From the NCBI GenBank assembly GCA_000634415.1, contig JFNH01000102.1, positions 1-64,000 on the forward strand: a DNA stretch of 64,000 nt, in the 5' to 3' direction. The position numbers and the translations under genes were made by a program. Shown in pieces: positions 41,856 to 52,095 of this stretch (positions are counted from its first letter, which is position 1; every line of letters starts with the position of its first letter). The notes beneath the pieces are model-generated. The model was not told where the DNA came from, did no database searches, and was given only the letters and a program-made list of their open reading frames with translations. The DNA comes from Prochlorococcus sp. scB245a_519A13 (GTDB lineage: Bacteria > Cyanobacteriota > Cyanobacteriia > PCC-6307 > Cyanobiaceae).

Positions 41856-42203
41856 ATGAAATCATGGACATGTATAGAAAATTGTGGAGCTTGTTGTAAA
41901 TTCGACTTGAACGAAAGAAGCGATTTGGCTAACAAACTTAACAAAGAAGATATAGAATTGATAAATTCGATGACGACTAATGACGGTTGGTGTAAAAACC
42001 TGGACAGAGAAAATAAAAAATGCCTAATTTATGAAACCAGACCACATTTTTGCCGAGTAAGTGAATTTTCAACTTCATTTAAAGGATATTTGAAATCTGG
42101 TGATAAATTTTTAATAGATTGCTGCAAACAACATATTTCATCAAATTATGGATACCAAAGTAAAGAGATGAAAACTTTTAGAATTGCTGTTTCAGGAAAA
42201 TGA
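41856..42203 (+). CDS. YkgJ-family cysteine cluster protein
   Basis: CIENCGACCKFD ... CLIYETRPHFCRV ... CCKQH. Confidence 0.87.
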   Translation: MKSWTCIENCGACCKFDLNERSDLANKLNKEDIELINSMTTNDGWCKNLDRENKKCLIYETRPHFCRVSEFSTSFKGYLKSGDKFLIDCCKQHISSNYGYQSKEMKTFRIAVSGK

Positions 42204-42526
42204 ATAGTAAATTAGAAAAAAAAGAAAACAATCTAGAAAAAAGTTTTTTTTCAATATTTATAACAACTTTTACAACAATTTTTATTGCTGAACTTGGCGA
42301 TAAAACTCAGATAGCAACATTAATGCTTTCTGCGGAATCGGGCAGGCCAATAATTGTATTTCTTGGAAGTTCTCTAGCATTAATAAGCTCTAGCATAGTA
42401 GGAGTTCTTATTGGTAAATGGGTATCAAAAAAAATATCACCTAGCAAATTTGCTTTATCTACTGGTACTTTAATGATATTGATAAGTATATTTTTAGCTT
42501 ATGAAACATTCAAAAATTATTTATAA
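42200..42526 (+). CDS. UPF0016/TMEM165-GDT1 family half-transporter, copy A
   Basis: IFIAELGDKTQIATLMLSAESGRPIIVFLGSSLAL. Confidence 0.88.
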   Translation: MNSKLEKKENNLEKSFFSIFITTFTTIFIAELGDKTQIATLMLSAESGRPIIVFLGSSLALISSSIVGVLIGKWVSKKISPSKFALSTGTLMILISIFLAYETFKNYL

Positions 42527-42838
42527 ATGGTTTTAAGTTTATTACTATCAACATTTCTAACCGTTTTCATAGCTGAATTAGGTGACAAAACTCAACTAGC
42601 AACTTTAACTATAAGTGGCACTTCAAATAAACCATTAGCAGTTTTTCTAGGATCTTCTTCAGCACTTGTTTTTGCAAGTTTACTAGGAGCTTTAACAGGA
42701 GGTTCTATTTCAAGTTTTTTACCCGAAGTAGTTCTTAAGTCAATAGCGTCCATTACATTTTTCATCATTGGTATAAGGCTCATTATCAACTCTTTCACCA
42801 TCGATAAAGAAGAAAAAGAAGAGAAAGAAAATAATTAG
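42527..42838 (+). CDS. UPF0016/TMEM165-GDT1 family half-transporter, copy B
   Basis: VFIAELGDKTQLATLTISGTSNKPLAVFLGSSSAL. Confidence 0.9.
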   Translation: MVLSLLLSTFLTVFIAELGDKTQLATLTISGTSNKPLAVFLGSSSALVFASLLGALTGGSISSFLPEVVLKSIASITFFIIGIRLIINSFTIDKEEKEEKENN

Positions 42839-42909
42839 TTTTAAGCTTGGATAATAAGGTGTAATAATGAAGTGTATACCCTAAATTAATTTATAATTTC
42901 ATTTAGATC

Positions 42910-45132
42910 ATGTTCACATCATCTTCAATAATTGATAATCTTAATCAGTCAGAAGGGTTAGAATATAAAAAATTATGCAGATTATTAAAAATAACAAAGA
43001 AATCTGATAAGGATAAATTAAATATTGCTTTAACAGCTCTAGAAAAACTTGAAATAATTAATAAAAATGAAAATGAAGAATATACTTATATAAATGATAA
43101 TGATCATCTTGTCGCCAAAATAAGATGTAGTAGCAAAGGCTATTGCTTCGCTGTAAGAGGAAAAGACAAAGAAGATATCTACATTAAAGAAAATCTACTT
43201 AACTATGCATGGAATGGAGATAAAGTTTTAGTAAGGATAATAAAAGAGGGATATAGAAGAAGATCACCTGAAGGAATAGTTGATTGTATTCTTGAAAGAT
43301 CAAATCAAATACTTCTTTCTAAAGTAGAAATAATAAACAATGAGGTATATGCAATCCCAATAGACGATAGGATCCTTTCTAAAATTAAACTTCCAAAAGA
43401 GAATGAAAAATACACTTTCAATCCTGACAATAAGAATATAGTAAAAGTTGAGATTGATAGATTCCCCATAGGTCAAGAAGAAGGACTAGGTCATGTGATA
43501 CAAGAACTAAAACTAAACAATAATGAAGACTATGATACAGACTTTGTTTTATCTAAAAGCAATATCGTTAAATCTTACGATTTGAATCATATTGAATCAA
43601 AAAAAATAGAAACAAGGGAGAGGATAGACCTTACAGATAAAAACTCTTATTTATTCAAAAGTTGGAATTCTAATAATTCTCCAATGCTGCCAATGATTCA
43701 GTTAGAGCAGGGAAAAAATAAAAATACTAAATTATGGATACATACAAATAATCTTGCAGAAAGAGTAGATCTAAATAGTAAAAAATCTTTAGAAATATTA
43801 TTCAAAGGCATTGAATCATTACCCTTATTAAGGGATTGGCAAAACTACCTTGGTGAAGCCATAAGAAATGATTCTGAATTTAAAATTGGTGAAAAGAATG
43901 AAGCAATAAGCCTTTGTATCAATTTAAATAGTGATAATGAAATCATTGATTGGTCATTTCATCTTACTTTAGTAAAATGCACTCTTATTGTTGGAAGTGA
44001 TCATACTGACGCGCTTCTATCAAGAAAAAGCAAATCAAGAATAACCTCTCGGGTATTAAAACCTATAAAGGAATATGTCGACGATTTAGATAAAATACTA
44101 GAAATTTCACGTTCATTCAGAGAAAACCATCTATTGGAGGGCAAGGTGGAAATTCCTGCACCACTGAATAAGATTGAAGCACTAGAAGAATTTTTTATTC
44201 ACAATCCAGCTGAATATTCAAAAGGATATTTTGAATCATTAAATAAAGAAGATTGCCAAACTTACCTTTCACCAATACTATATGAAGCTAATTTAATATG
44301 GTTCAAACATTCAAATCAATATGGCTTAAAAAGTGCAGGATACATTTCAAATGGAATAGATTACGTTAATGCCAATGAAATTATCAAATATTCAGAATTT
44401 ATTGATAATGATGTAGAGCTTAATGAAGATGGCAATTTGACATTTAGTCAAGTAATTAAACTATGTGATGACGATAATAAAAAAAGAATCTTACATAAAC
44501 TTCTAATTAATGAATTTAAGGACAATAAAATAAGGTTGATATCTAAAGATCCTGATAATGATGAATCAGAAAAATTATTTATTTCTCCATGGACTATTCC
44601 TGGATTTGACTTCACAAATCTTATAAATCAGTACTGTATTTTTAATATGATAATAAATGCTAAGAAATCAAAGAAAAATAATATTGATACAATCAATATA
44701 TCAGAAAGTAATTCATTAGACCTAGTAAATTGGGATATATTTAATTCATCAATTTCAAAAAATCTAGAAATATTATTTAACAAGTTTGTGATAGATAAAC
44801 TTAATGAATTCAAGTGCAAAGTAAACCAATATAAATCTAATATGATAAATATAAAAAAAGTAAGAAAAGCAGAAAAATTACTAGGTAATATTTATAATGG
44901 GTTTATTTTATCAGTGCAAACATATGGTTTCTTTGTTGAGATATCAGAACTAAATGTGGAGGGATTAGTACACGTAAGTACTCTTAATAATGATTGGTAT
45001 GAATATAGGTCAAGGCAAAATCTATTGATTGGAAGAAAATCTAAAAAATCATATAAAGTTGGAGATGCAATAGAAGTAAAAATAATTAAAGTCGATATTC
45101 TTAAATATCAAATTGATTTAGAATTAACATAA
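42910..45132 (+). CDS. RNase R/Zam-like protein with apparently inactive RNB domain
   Basis: N-term HTH-like and CSD regions, RNB-like middle without catalytic Asp cluster or SPIRRY..L..HR motif, C-term S1 (GNIYNGFILSVQTYGFFVEISELNVEGLVHVSTL). Confidence 0.82.
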   Translation: MFTSSSIIDNLNQSEGLEYKKLCRLLKITKKSDKDKLNIALTALEKLEIINKNENEEYTYINDNDHLVAKIRCSSKGYCFAVRGKDKEDIYIKENLLNYAWNGDKVLVRIIKEGYRRRSPEGIVDCILERSNQILLSKVEIINNEVYAIPIDDRILSKIKLPKENEKYTFNPDNKNIVKVEIDRFPIGQEEGLGHVIQELKLNNNEDYDTDFVLSKSNIVKSYDLNHIESKKIETRERIDLTDKNSYLFKSWNSNNSPMLPMIQLEQGKNKNTKLWIHTNNLAERVDLNSKKSLEILFKGIESLPLLRDWQNYLGEAIRNDSEFKIGEKNEAISLCINLNSDNEIIDWSFHLTLVKCTLIVGSDHTDALLSRKSKSRITSRVLKPIKEYVDDLDKILEISRSFRENHLLEGKVEIPAPLNKIEALEEFFIHNPAEYSKGYFESLNKEDCQTYLSPILYEANLIWFKHSNQYGLKSAGYISNGIDYVNANEIIKYSEFIDNDVELNEDGNLTFSQVIKLCDDDNKKRILHKLLINEFKDNKIRLISKDPDNDESEKLFISPWTIPGFDFTNLINQYCIFNMIINAKKSKKNNIDTINISESNSLDLVNWDIFNSSISKNLEILFNKFVIDKLNEFKCKVNQYKSNMINIKKVRKAEKLLGNIYNGFILSVQTYGFFVEISELNVEGLVHVSTLNNDWYEYRSRQNLLIGRKSKKSYKVGDAIEVKIIKVDILKYQIDLELT

Positions 45133-45199
45133 ATAAATTTTTACAAAATATATTATGAAAATATCAACCAAAATAAATTTTAGATAACTTTGTATAATT

Positions 45200-45643
45200 A
45201 TGTTTAAGAAAAAATATTTACTTTTAACTCTTTTTTTAATAATAATTTTTCAAATTTTGTTATATACAAATAATAATCAGAAGACTTCAATTAGATACTT
45301 TAAATGGACCCTCCAAGAAGTAAGTATAGGTAAGTTAATCAGTTTTTCGTTTTTTTCTGGTTTATTTGTAAGCACTTTATTAAATAAAACAATTACTAGT
45401 ACTAGTTCCAGAAAAAAAACTTTCGAAAACGTGGAAGAGGATTTTGTATTTAATAATAATGATGAAGAAATGGAACAAAACGTTGAGATGCCGCCACAAA
45501 GGGATATTAGAGATACTCAACCAACAATTTCTGTTAATTACAGAGTAGTCAAAAATATGAATGATAATAATTTAAAAAAAGATCAAAGTTATTCAAACCA
45601 AGATATTAAAGATGACTGGAATAATGCTGATAATGATTGGTAG
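45200..45643 (+). CDS. Hypothetical membrane protein with acidic C-terminus
   Basis: Two hydrophobic N-terminal segments; 147 aa. Confidence 0.6.
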   Translation: MFKKKYLLLTLFLIIIFQILLYTNNNQKTSIRYFKWTLQEVSIGKLISFSFFSGLFVSTLLNKTITSTSSRKKTFENVEEDFVFNNNDEEMEQNVEMPPQRDIRDTQPTISVNYRVVKNMNDNNLKKDQSYSNQDIKDDWNNADNDW

Positions 45644-45702
45644 AAAAATAAATTAATTAAAAAATGTTTTTTTAATTTATAATGGAATAAATAGTTTTTT
45701 TT

Positions 45703-46269
45703 ATGGAAGAAAATTTAGACAAAAATAACGAAGTAAATAAAGAAATATCTGACTACACCACTAAATCAAACCCTGAGGAAATAAAGGGACCTAAATCAGA
45801 AAAAGTTATCAATATGGATATTAATAATAGTGATCCTGCTACTAAAGTTGTTATAAAAAATGAGATTAATACTCCTGAAAAACCTATAACAAAACCAAAA
45901 AAAGAACTCCCAGTAGAGAAAAAGCCTTTCCAAGAATTTATTAACATGCACCTAATTCCCTCACTTACTGAGGAAATAAATCAAAGAGGATTAGAAATAA
46001 ACAATATTAACCTCACTAACACAAATAGACCTATTGCTGGAGATAAATGTTGGGTAATAAATTGTGAAATTAAAGATATATGTAACTTTTGGTTATCCTT
46101 TGAGAAGGATGACATTAGTTCATTAAAAAGTATTTCTTTATCAAAACCTAATCAACAACCCAGTATTATTGAATCCTTCCTTATTGACGAAAAAAGAATT
46201 ACCCTAAAATTAATAATTTCAAGAGTACTTCAAAGATTGAATGGGCAAAAGTTAATAGGAGTTAATTAG
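45703..46269 (+). CDS. DUF2996 family protein
   Basis: Low-complexity K/E/P N-terminus and C-terminal IAGDKCWVINCEIKDICNFWLSFEKDDISSLKSISLS. Confidence 0.72.
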   Translation: MEENLDKNNEVNKEISDYTTKSNPEEIKGPKSEKVINMDINNSDPATKVVIKNEINTPEKPITKPKKELPVEKKPFQEFINMHLIPSLTEEINQRGLEINNINLTNTNRPIAGDKCWVINCEIKDICNFWLSFEKDDISSLKSISLSKPNQQPSIIESFLIDEKRITLKLIISRVLQRLNGQKLIGVN

Positions 46270-46349
46270 AAAAACAATAACACCAAGTTAACTTTTCCCT
46301 CGAAAATACAAATCATAGTAAATAATAGTATTAATAAACAGAATAAAAA

Positions 46350-47522
46350 ATGGCCCAATCAACTGTTGAATCAAAAAATAAAAAAGATATTAATAATGGA
46401 AAGATACCAGCAAAAGAAACAATTTTGTCCCCAAGATTCTATACAACAGACTTTGAGGCTATGGAAAATATGGATTTATCAATAAACGAGGAGGAATTAG
46501 AAGCTATTTGTGAGGAATTTAGGAAAGATTACAATAGACATCATTTTGTAAGAAATAGTGAATTTGAAGGCGCTGCAGAAAAACTAGATCCTGAGACAAG
46601 AGAGCTTTTTGTTGATTTTCTCGAGGGAAGTTGTACATCAGAATTTTCAGGTTTTTTACTCTATAAGGAACTTAGTAAAAGAATTAAAGTCAAAAACCCC
46701 TTACTTGCTGAATGTTTTGCTCATATGGCCAGAGATGAAGCAAGACATGCAGGTTTTTTAAATAAATCAATGAGTGACTTTGGACTTCAGTTAGATTTAG
46801 GTTTTTTAACAGCCAATAAAGATTACACTTATTTCCCTCCAAGAAGTATTTTTTACGCTACTTATTTATCCGAAAAAATAGGTTATTGGAGATACATAGC
46901 AATTTATAGGCATCTCGAAAAGAACCCTGATAGCAAAATTTTTCCACTATTTAATTACTTTGAAAATTGGTGTCAAGATGAAAATAGACATGGGGATTTC
47001 TTCGACGCATTAATGAAAGCACAGCCACGGACTGTTAAATCTTTAAGCCAAAAAATCACCATCGGCGGCTCTACTTTTACACACCCATTATTTGACTACT
47101 TCCATAGGTTTAGATATTTTTTGAATAATCTTCCATTAACATCCAAGTTATGGTCTAGGTTCTTCCTATTAGCTGTATTTGCAACTATGTATGCAAGGGA
47201 TTTGGGGATTAAAAAAGATTTCTACAGCTCCTTAGGTTTAGATGCCAGAGATTACGACCAGTTTGTTATTAATAAAACAAATGAAACTGCAGCTAGAGTT
47301 TTCCCTGTAGTAATGGACGTTTATGATAAATCTTTTTATGGAAGATTAGATAAAATAGTAGAGAATAATAAGGTTCTTTCCGATATTGCAAACAGTGATG
47401 GAAATAAAGTATCTAAAACTTTTAAAAAATTACCTAAATATTTATCAAACGGTTACCAGTTATTAAGACTATACTTATTAAAACCTCTTGATAGCGAAGA
47501 TTTCCAACCTTCGATTAGATAA
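46350..47522 (+). CDS. acsF: Mg-protoporphyrin IX monomethyl ester (oxidative) cyclase
   Basis: Diiron motifs [44 protein letters not shown]. Confidence 0.97.
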   Translation: MAQSTVESKNKKDINNGKIPAKETILSPRFYTTDFEAMENMDLSINEEELEAICEEFRKDYNRHHFVRNSEFEGAAEKLDPETRELFVDFLEGSCTSEFSGFLLYKELSKRIKVKNPLLAECFAHMARDEARHAGFLNKSMSDFGLQLDLGFLTANKDYTYFPPRSIFYATYLSEKIGYWRYIAIYRHLEKNPDSKIFPLFNYFENWCQDENRHGDFFDALMKAQPRTVKSLSQKITIGGSTFTHPLFDYFHRFRYFLNNLPLTSKLWSRFFLLAVFATMYARDLGIKKDFYSSLGLDARDYDQFVINKTNETAARVFPVVMDVYDKSFYGRLDKIVENNKVLSDIANSDGNKVSKTFKKLPKYLSNGYQLLRLYLLKPLDSEDFQPSIR

Positions 47523-47553
47523 TCTTTAATACAGAGAAGATTTATAGACTCAT

Positions 47554-48975
47554 ATGCTTTCGTCACAAATCAAATCAAATGAAATCGTTTTTGGTAATTG
47601 CAATAAAAATTTATTAGAAGAAATTATTTTCTACGGAATTGGACTTGGTGCTGATTTTGTAGAAATATTTATAGAGAACACTGACAACTCAAGTGTGTTA
47701 GCAGAAGAAGATTTTATTACAAGTGTAAGTCCATCATTTGGAAGGGGTGCAGGCATTAGAATCTTCAAGGGAAAAAAGGATGGATTTGTAAGTACAAATG
47801 ATTTAACAAAGCATGGCTTAATGAGATCAGTATCTCAGGCTATTGAGATGTTAGACATAACAGACAACAAAAGAGAAGTATTTAACGGTTTAAATAAACA
47901 TAGGGACTATAGTTTATCCAAGAAAAAATGGATTAATGAAGTCCCATCTATTCATGAGATAAGTGAAAAACTACTAGTTAGCACAAAGTCTTTAAAAAAA
48001 AATAATAAAATAATAACCAGAAAAGGAAGTTACTCAAGAAATCTTCAAGAAATAATTATAGCCTCCAGTGACGGAACCTATGTCTCAGATATTAGATTGC
48101 ATCAAACAGTTGGTCTCAACGTAATTGCAAGTGATGCCCAATATAGATCTAGCGGAAGTAGAAGATTTGGATCGTCAGGAATGCCTAATGAATTTAGATT
48201 ATGGGATCACGAAAAAGCAGCTAATGATGTGTTTGAAAGTTCAATGAACATGTTGTATGCAGATTATGTTGATGCAGGACAAATGCCTGTTGTATTAGCT
48301 AATAAATTTGGTGGCGTTATATTCCATGAAGCCTGTGGTCATTTACTTGAAACTACTCAAATAGAGAGAGGAACAACACCATTTGAGAATAAATTGAATG
48401 AAAAAATTGCACATGAATCTGTAACAGCAATAGATGAAGGAATATCAGAAGGATCCTTCGGTTCATTATCAGTAGATGATGAAGGTATGGAACCCGAAAA
48501 ATCAGTTCTTATAAAAGATGGAATTTTAAAAAAATTCATATCCGACAGGGCAGGTGAATTAAGAACTGGCCATAAAAGAACAGGAAGTGGAAGAAGACAA
48601 AATTATTCTTTTGCTGCAGCTTCAAGAATGAGAAATACTTATATAGCTAAAGGTGAGCACTCGAAAGAGGATTTAATCAATAGTATTAGTGAAGGTCTTT
48701 ACTGCAAATCAATGGGTGGTGGCAGTGTAGGTGCTACAGGACAATTTAATTTTGCGGTAGAAGAAGGATATCTTATTAAAAATGGAAATTTAACTAGTCC
48801 AGTAAAGGGAGCAACATTGATCGGTGAGGCTAAAGAAGTTATGCCAAAAATATCAATGTGCGGAAATGATCTCGAATTGGCTCCTGGATTCTGTGGATCC
48901 ATAAGTGGTAGTGTCAACGTAACTGTTGGCCAACCTCATATTAAGGTTGATTCAATCACTGTTGGCGGGAGATAG
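47554..48975 (+). CDS. tldD: TldD-family metalloprotease
   Basis: GGVIFHEACGHLLE (HExxxH), GATGQFNFAVEEGYLI. Confidence 0.95.
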   Translation: MLSSQIKSNEIVFGNCNKNLLEEIIFYGIGLGADFVEIFIENTDNSSVLAEEDFITSVSPSFGRGAGIRIFKGKKDGFVSTNDLTKHGLMRSVSQAIEMLDITDNKREVFNGLNKHRDYSLSKKKWINEVPSIHEISEKLLVSTKSLKKNNKIITRKGSYSRNLQEIIIASSDGTYVSDIRLHQTVGLNVIASDAQYRSSGSRRFGSSGMPNEFRLWDHEKAANDVFESSMNMLYADYVDAGQMPVVLANKFGGVIFHEACGHLLETTQIERGTTPFENKLNEKIAHESVTAIDEGISEGSFGSLSVDDEGMEPEKSVLIKDGILKKFISDRAGELRTGHKRTGSGRRQNYSFAAASRMRNTYIAKGEHSKEDLINSISEGLYCKSMGGGSVGATGQFNFAVEEGYLIKNGNLTSPVKGATLIGEAKEVMPKISMCGNDLELAPGFCGSISGSVNVTVGQPHIKVDSITVGGR

Positions 48976-48978
48976 GAT

Positions 48979-50331
48979 ATGAATTCAAGAGAAATCACAA
49001 CTCAAATCTCCAAAGCTGCAGATTTCCTAAATCTTAAAAAATGGGATTATGGAGCAAGCTTTTCTAATGATTATTCTGTGCAAGTAGATAAAGGAGACGC
49101 TAAACAACTTAAGGCATCACAAAAGCAAATTTTAACTATAAGAGTTTGGAATCAATCTAATCTAGTTGGTATTACTACAACAAGTGATATTAGTGAATCT
49201 GGTATTAAAAAGGCTCTTAAGCAAGCAAATATAGCTTCTGATTTCGGCAATAAGAATGAATCTACTGAATTTTCACCACTAGCTAAGGATCCTATTAATG
49301 TTAAGGAAGTTAAAAAAAGAAATCCTGTTGGAATAAAAAAATTACTTACACTTTTAAGAGAAGCGGAAGTAAAACTAATAGAAAGTCATGAATCCATAAA
49401 ATCTGTTCCATATAATGGCTTATCTGAGAGTTTCTTTGAGAGAGTTTATGCAAATAGTGAGGGTGCCTTTCGAAGTTATTCCAAAAGTCAAGCGGCACTA
49501 TATTTATATGCAAGAGCAGAAGAGAAAAATAAGAAGCCTCGTAGTTCAGGTTCCGTAAAACTAGGATATGGAGCTGATGATATAGATATAGAGTCGTGCA
49601 TTAAAGAGGCTTCAAATAAAACAATTTCTCATTTAAAATATTCATCTATTAAAACTGATAAATATTTAATATGTTTTTCCCCAGATTCTTTTTTAACTAT
49701 CATTAACGCCTTTAGCTCAATGTTTAATGCTAGAAGCATTATAGATGGAGTGAGCTTATCTAATAAAAATTCAATCGGAGAGAAACTATCTACAGAAGCA
49801 CTTAATATTTATGATGATGGCCTTCACGAAAAGAATATTTCTTCAACACCATTTGATGGAGAAGGAACCCCTACCAGAAGACTATGTCTAATCAACAGAG
49901 GGAGAATTGAAAATTTTATACATTCTGAATCAACTGCAAGAATATTTAAAACAACTCCCACTGGCCACGCTGGACTAGGATCTAAAGTCTCAGTATCTCC
50001 TGATTGGATCGTAGTTGAAAAATCAAAAGAAAACTTTGATCTAAAAACATCACTAGTTCACTCTTCTTATGAGGGGGAATTTGTTTATATCGAAGAGTTA
50101 AATGCAATCCATGCAGGTGTCAGAGCTAGTCAAGGCTCATTTTCTCTTCCATTTGATGGATGGCTCTACAAAAACGGTAAAAAAATCTCAATAGAATCTG
50201 CCACCGTAGCAGGGGATATTAAATATCTTTTGAAAAATATAGTAAATATTGAACCAAGCCAGGAGATAACAACAAGTGGAATTTCTCCACATATATGGGT
50301 AGATGAGTTATCAATAACTGGTGACGCGTGA
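48979..50331 (+). CDS. pmbA: PmbA/TldE-family protein
   Basis: Partner of TldD; TPTGHAGLGSKVSVSPDWIVVE; ASQGSFSLPFDGWLYKNGK. Confidence 0.9.
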   Translation: MNSREITTQISKAADFLNLKKWDYGASFSNDYSVQVDKGDAKQLKASQKQILTIRVWNQSNLVGITTTSDISESGIKKALKQANIASDFGNKNESTEFSPLAKDPINVKEVKKRNPVGIKKLLTLLREAEVKLIESHESIKSVPYNGLSESFFERVYANSEGAFRSYSKSQAALYLYARAEEKNKKPRSSGSVKLGYGADDIDIESCIKEASNKTISHLKYSSIKTDKYLICFSPDSFLTIINAFSSMFNARSIIDGVSLSNKNSIGEKLSTEALNIYDDGLHEKNISSTPFDGEGTPTRRLCLINRGRIENFIHSESTARIFKTTPTGHAGLGSKVSVSPDWIVVEKSKENFDLKTSLVHSSYEGEFVYIEELNAIHAGVRASQGSFSLPFDGWLYKNGKKISIESATVAGDIKYLLKNIVNIEPSQEITTSGISPHIWVDELSITGDA

Positions 50332-51314
50332 GAATTATATTCTGGGGAACACCTGAATATTCAATTCCTAGTCTTGATATTTTTATTAAATCTAAGCACG
50401 AGGTAATAGCAGTAGTTAGCCAACCCGATAAGAAGAGATCTAGGGGAAATAAATTAATAGCCTCACCTGTAAAAAGCTTTGCTGAGAAAGAATCTATAAA
50501 AATTTATACCCCAGAAAAAATCAGGGGCAATATAGATTTTATAAATGAACTTAAATTACTTTCTTGTGATTTATTTATTGTTATAGCTTACGGAAAAATT
50601 TTACCCAAAGAGATATTGGAAATCCCAAAATTTGGTTGTTGGAACGCACATGCTTCATTACTTCCAAGATGGCGTGGTGCCGCCCCAATTCAATGGTCCC
50701 TAATAAAAGGCGATGAATTTACTGGTGTAGGAATTATGAAAATGAACGAGGGACTAGATACTGGCGACATATTGTTGGAAGAAAAAATTAAAATTAATCA
50801 TAACGATAATTTAAATACACTATCGGAAAAACTTAGTATTTTATCGGCAAAATTATTTTTAAATGCTATATCTTTAATCGAAGAAAATATTAATAAAAAT
50901 ACTAATACTCAATTAATAAAACAAAATACCCTTGGCCGAGAAATTACTTACGCAAGAATGATTGAAAAATCAGACTTTAATGTTGACTGGGGTAATGAGG
51001 CAATTAAAATTTCTCAAAAAATAAAAGCATTATACCCACGAGCAAATACAACTTTTAGATGTAAGAACCTTAAAATACTTAAAATCAAAGTTTTGACTAG
51101 TGATGTAATTAAAAATGAAAAATACCTTTTCATGAGCAATTATTCAAGACCAGGTATTATTCTTGCTGTAATAGAAAATGAAGGAATCATAATTTCAACT
51201 AAAACTGATCCGATTATTTTGTTAGAAGCAAAGCTTGAAGGCAAAAACATTTCTAGCAAAAAGCAATTGATTCAACAGTTAAAGCCATCAGCAGGTGAAT
51301 ATCTCTCAGATTAA
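50328..51314 (+). CDS. fmt: Methionyl-tRNA formyltransferase
   Basis: FWGTPEYSIPSLDIF, NAHASLLPRWRGAAPIQWSLIKGDEFTGVGIMKM; GTG start. Confidence 0.97.
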   Translation: MRIIFWGTPEYSIPSLDIFIKSKHEVIAVVSQPDKKRSRGNKLIASPVKSFAEKESIKIYTPEKIRGNIDFINELKLLSCDLFIVIAYGKILPKEILEIPKFGCWNAHASLLPRWRGAAPIQWSLIKGDEFTGVGIMKMNEGLDTGDILLEEKIKINHNDNLNTLSEKLSILSAKLFLNAISLIEENINKNTNTQLIKQNTLGREITYARMIEKSDFNVDWGNEAIKISQKIKALYPRANTTFRCKNLKILKIKVLTSDVIKNEKYLFMSNYSRPGIILAVIENEGIIISTKTDPIILLEAKLEGKNISSKKQLIQQLKPSAGEYLSD

Positions 51315-52024
51315 GTTTTAGATTCTTTTTTTGAGAATCCCCATATGAAAGCAAAAAGAATCAAAAAATAAAAATAATAGTCTGGAAGAATAGATTCTTT
51401 AATTAACGTATTTAGTAAAAGTTTTATCCCAACAATTAAAATTGCTACATAACCGGCTGTTTCTAATCTAGAAAATATATCCAGAAGTTTTAGAAAAATC
51501 CCCGATGTAAATCTTAAGGCTAATACTCCAATAACTGCTCCAAATATAATTAATATGTATTGATCACTTATAGCCACTGCAGTAGTGATACTGTCTATGG
51601 AAAAAGCAAAATCAGTAATTGAAAGAAGCGCTACAACCCTTAAAAATCTAAAATTATTTTTATTATTATCTTTCCCACCTTCAGCGTTTTCTATATCTGA
51701 ATTTAAAAAAACATTAGAGAAGAATAAATAAATTAAATAGAAACCAGCAAAAACTCTAATGAGAATAAACTTTAGAAGAACATTAGATAATATGATGAGG
51801 ATAATTCTAAATAATAAAGATATTGTTATACCAATATTTAAGGCTCTTGACCTTAATTCTGAACTATCGAGGGATTTAGTAAGAGAAGCTAGTGCTACAG
51901 CATTATCTGCCGATAATAATAATTCTAGAGCAATTAATATTGGTAAAAGTGTAAAGATTTCGTACCAACTGTCTACCTGATCTAGTGTGGGTATAAAAGA
52001 ATTTATTGCGGCTGAATCCATCAA
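51311..52024 (-). CDS. TerC-family integral membrane protein
   Basis: ALELLLSADNAVALASLTKSL; LSITDFAFSIDSITTAVAISDQYILI. Confidence 0.92.
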   Translation of the reverse strand: MMDSAAINSFIPTLDQVDSWYEIFTLLPILIALELLLSADNAVALASLTKSLDSSELRSRALNIGITISLLFRIILIILSNVLLKFILIRVFAGFYLIYLFFSNVFLNSDIENAEGGKDNNKNNFRFLRVVALLSITDFAFSIDSITTAVAISDQYILIIFGAVIGVLALRFTSGIFLKLLDIFSRLETAGYVAILIVGIKLLLNTLIKESILPDYYFYFLILFAFIWGFSKKESKT

Positions 52025-52095
52025 ATATTATTCACAATCAGTATAAAATCTAATATAATATATCGGATATTTGTAATCAAGATTGATAGTTATAG

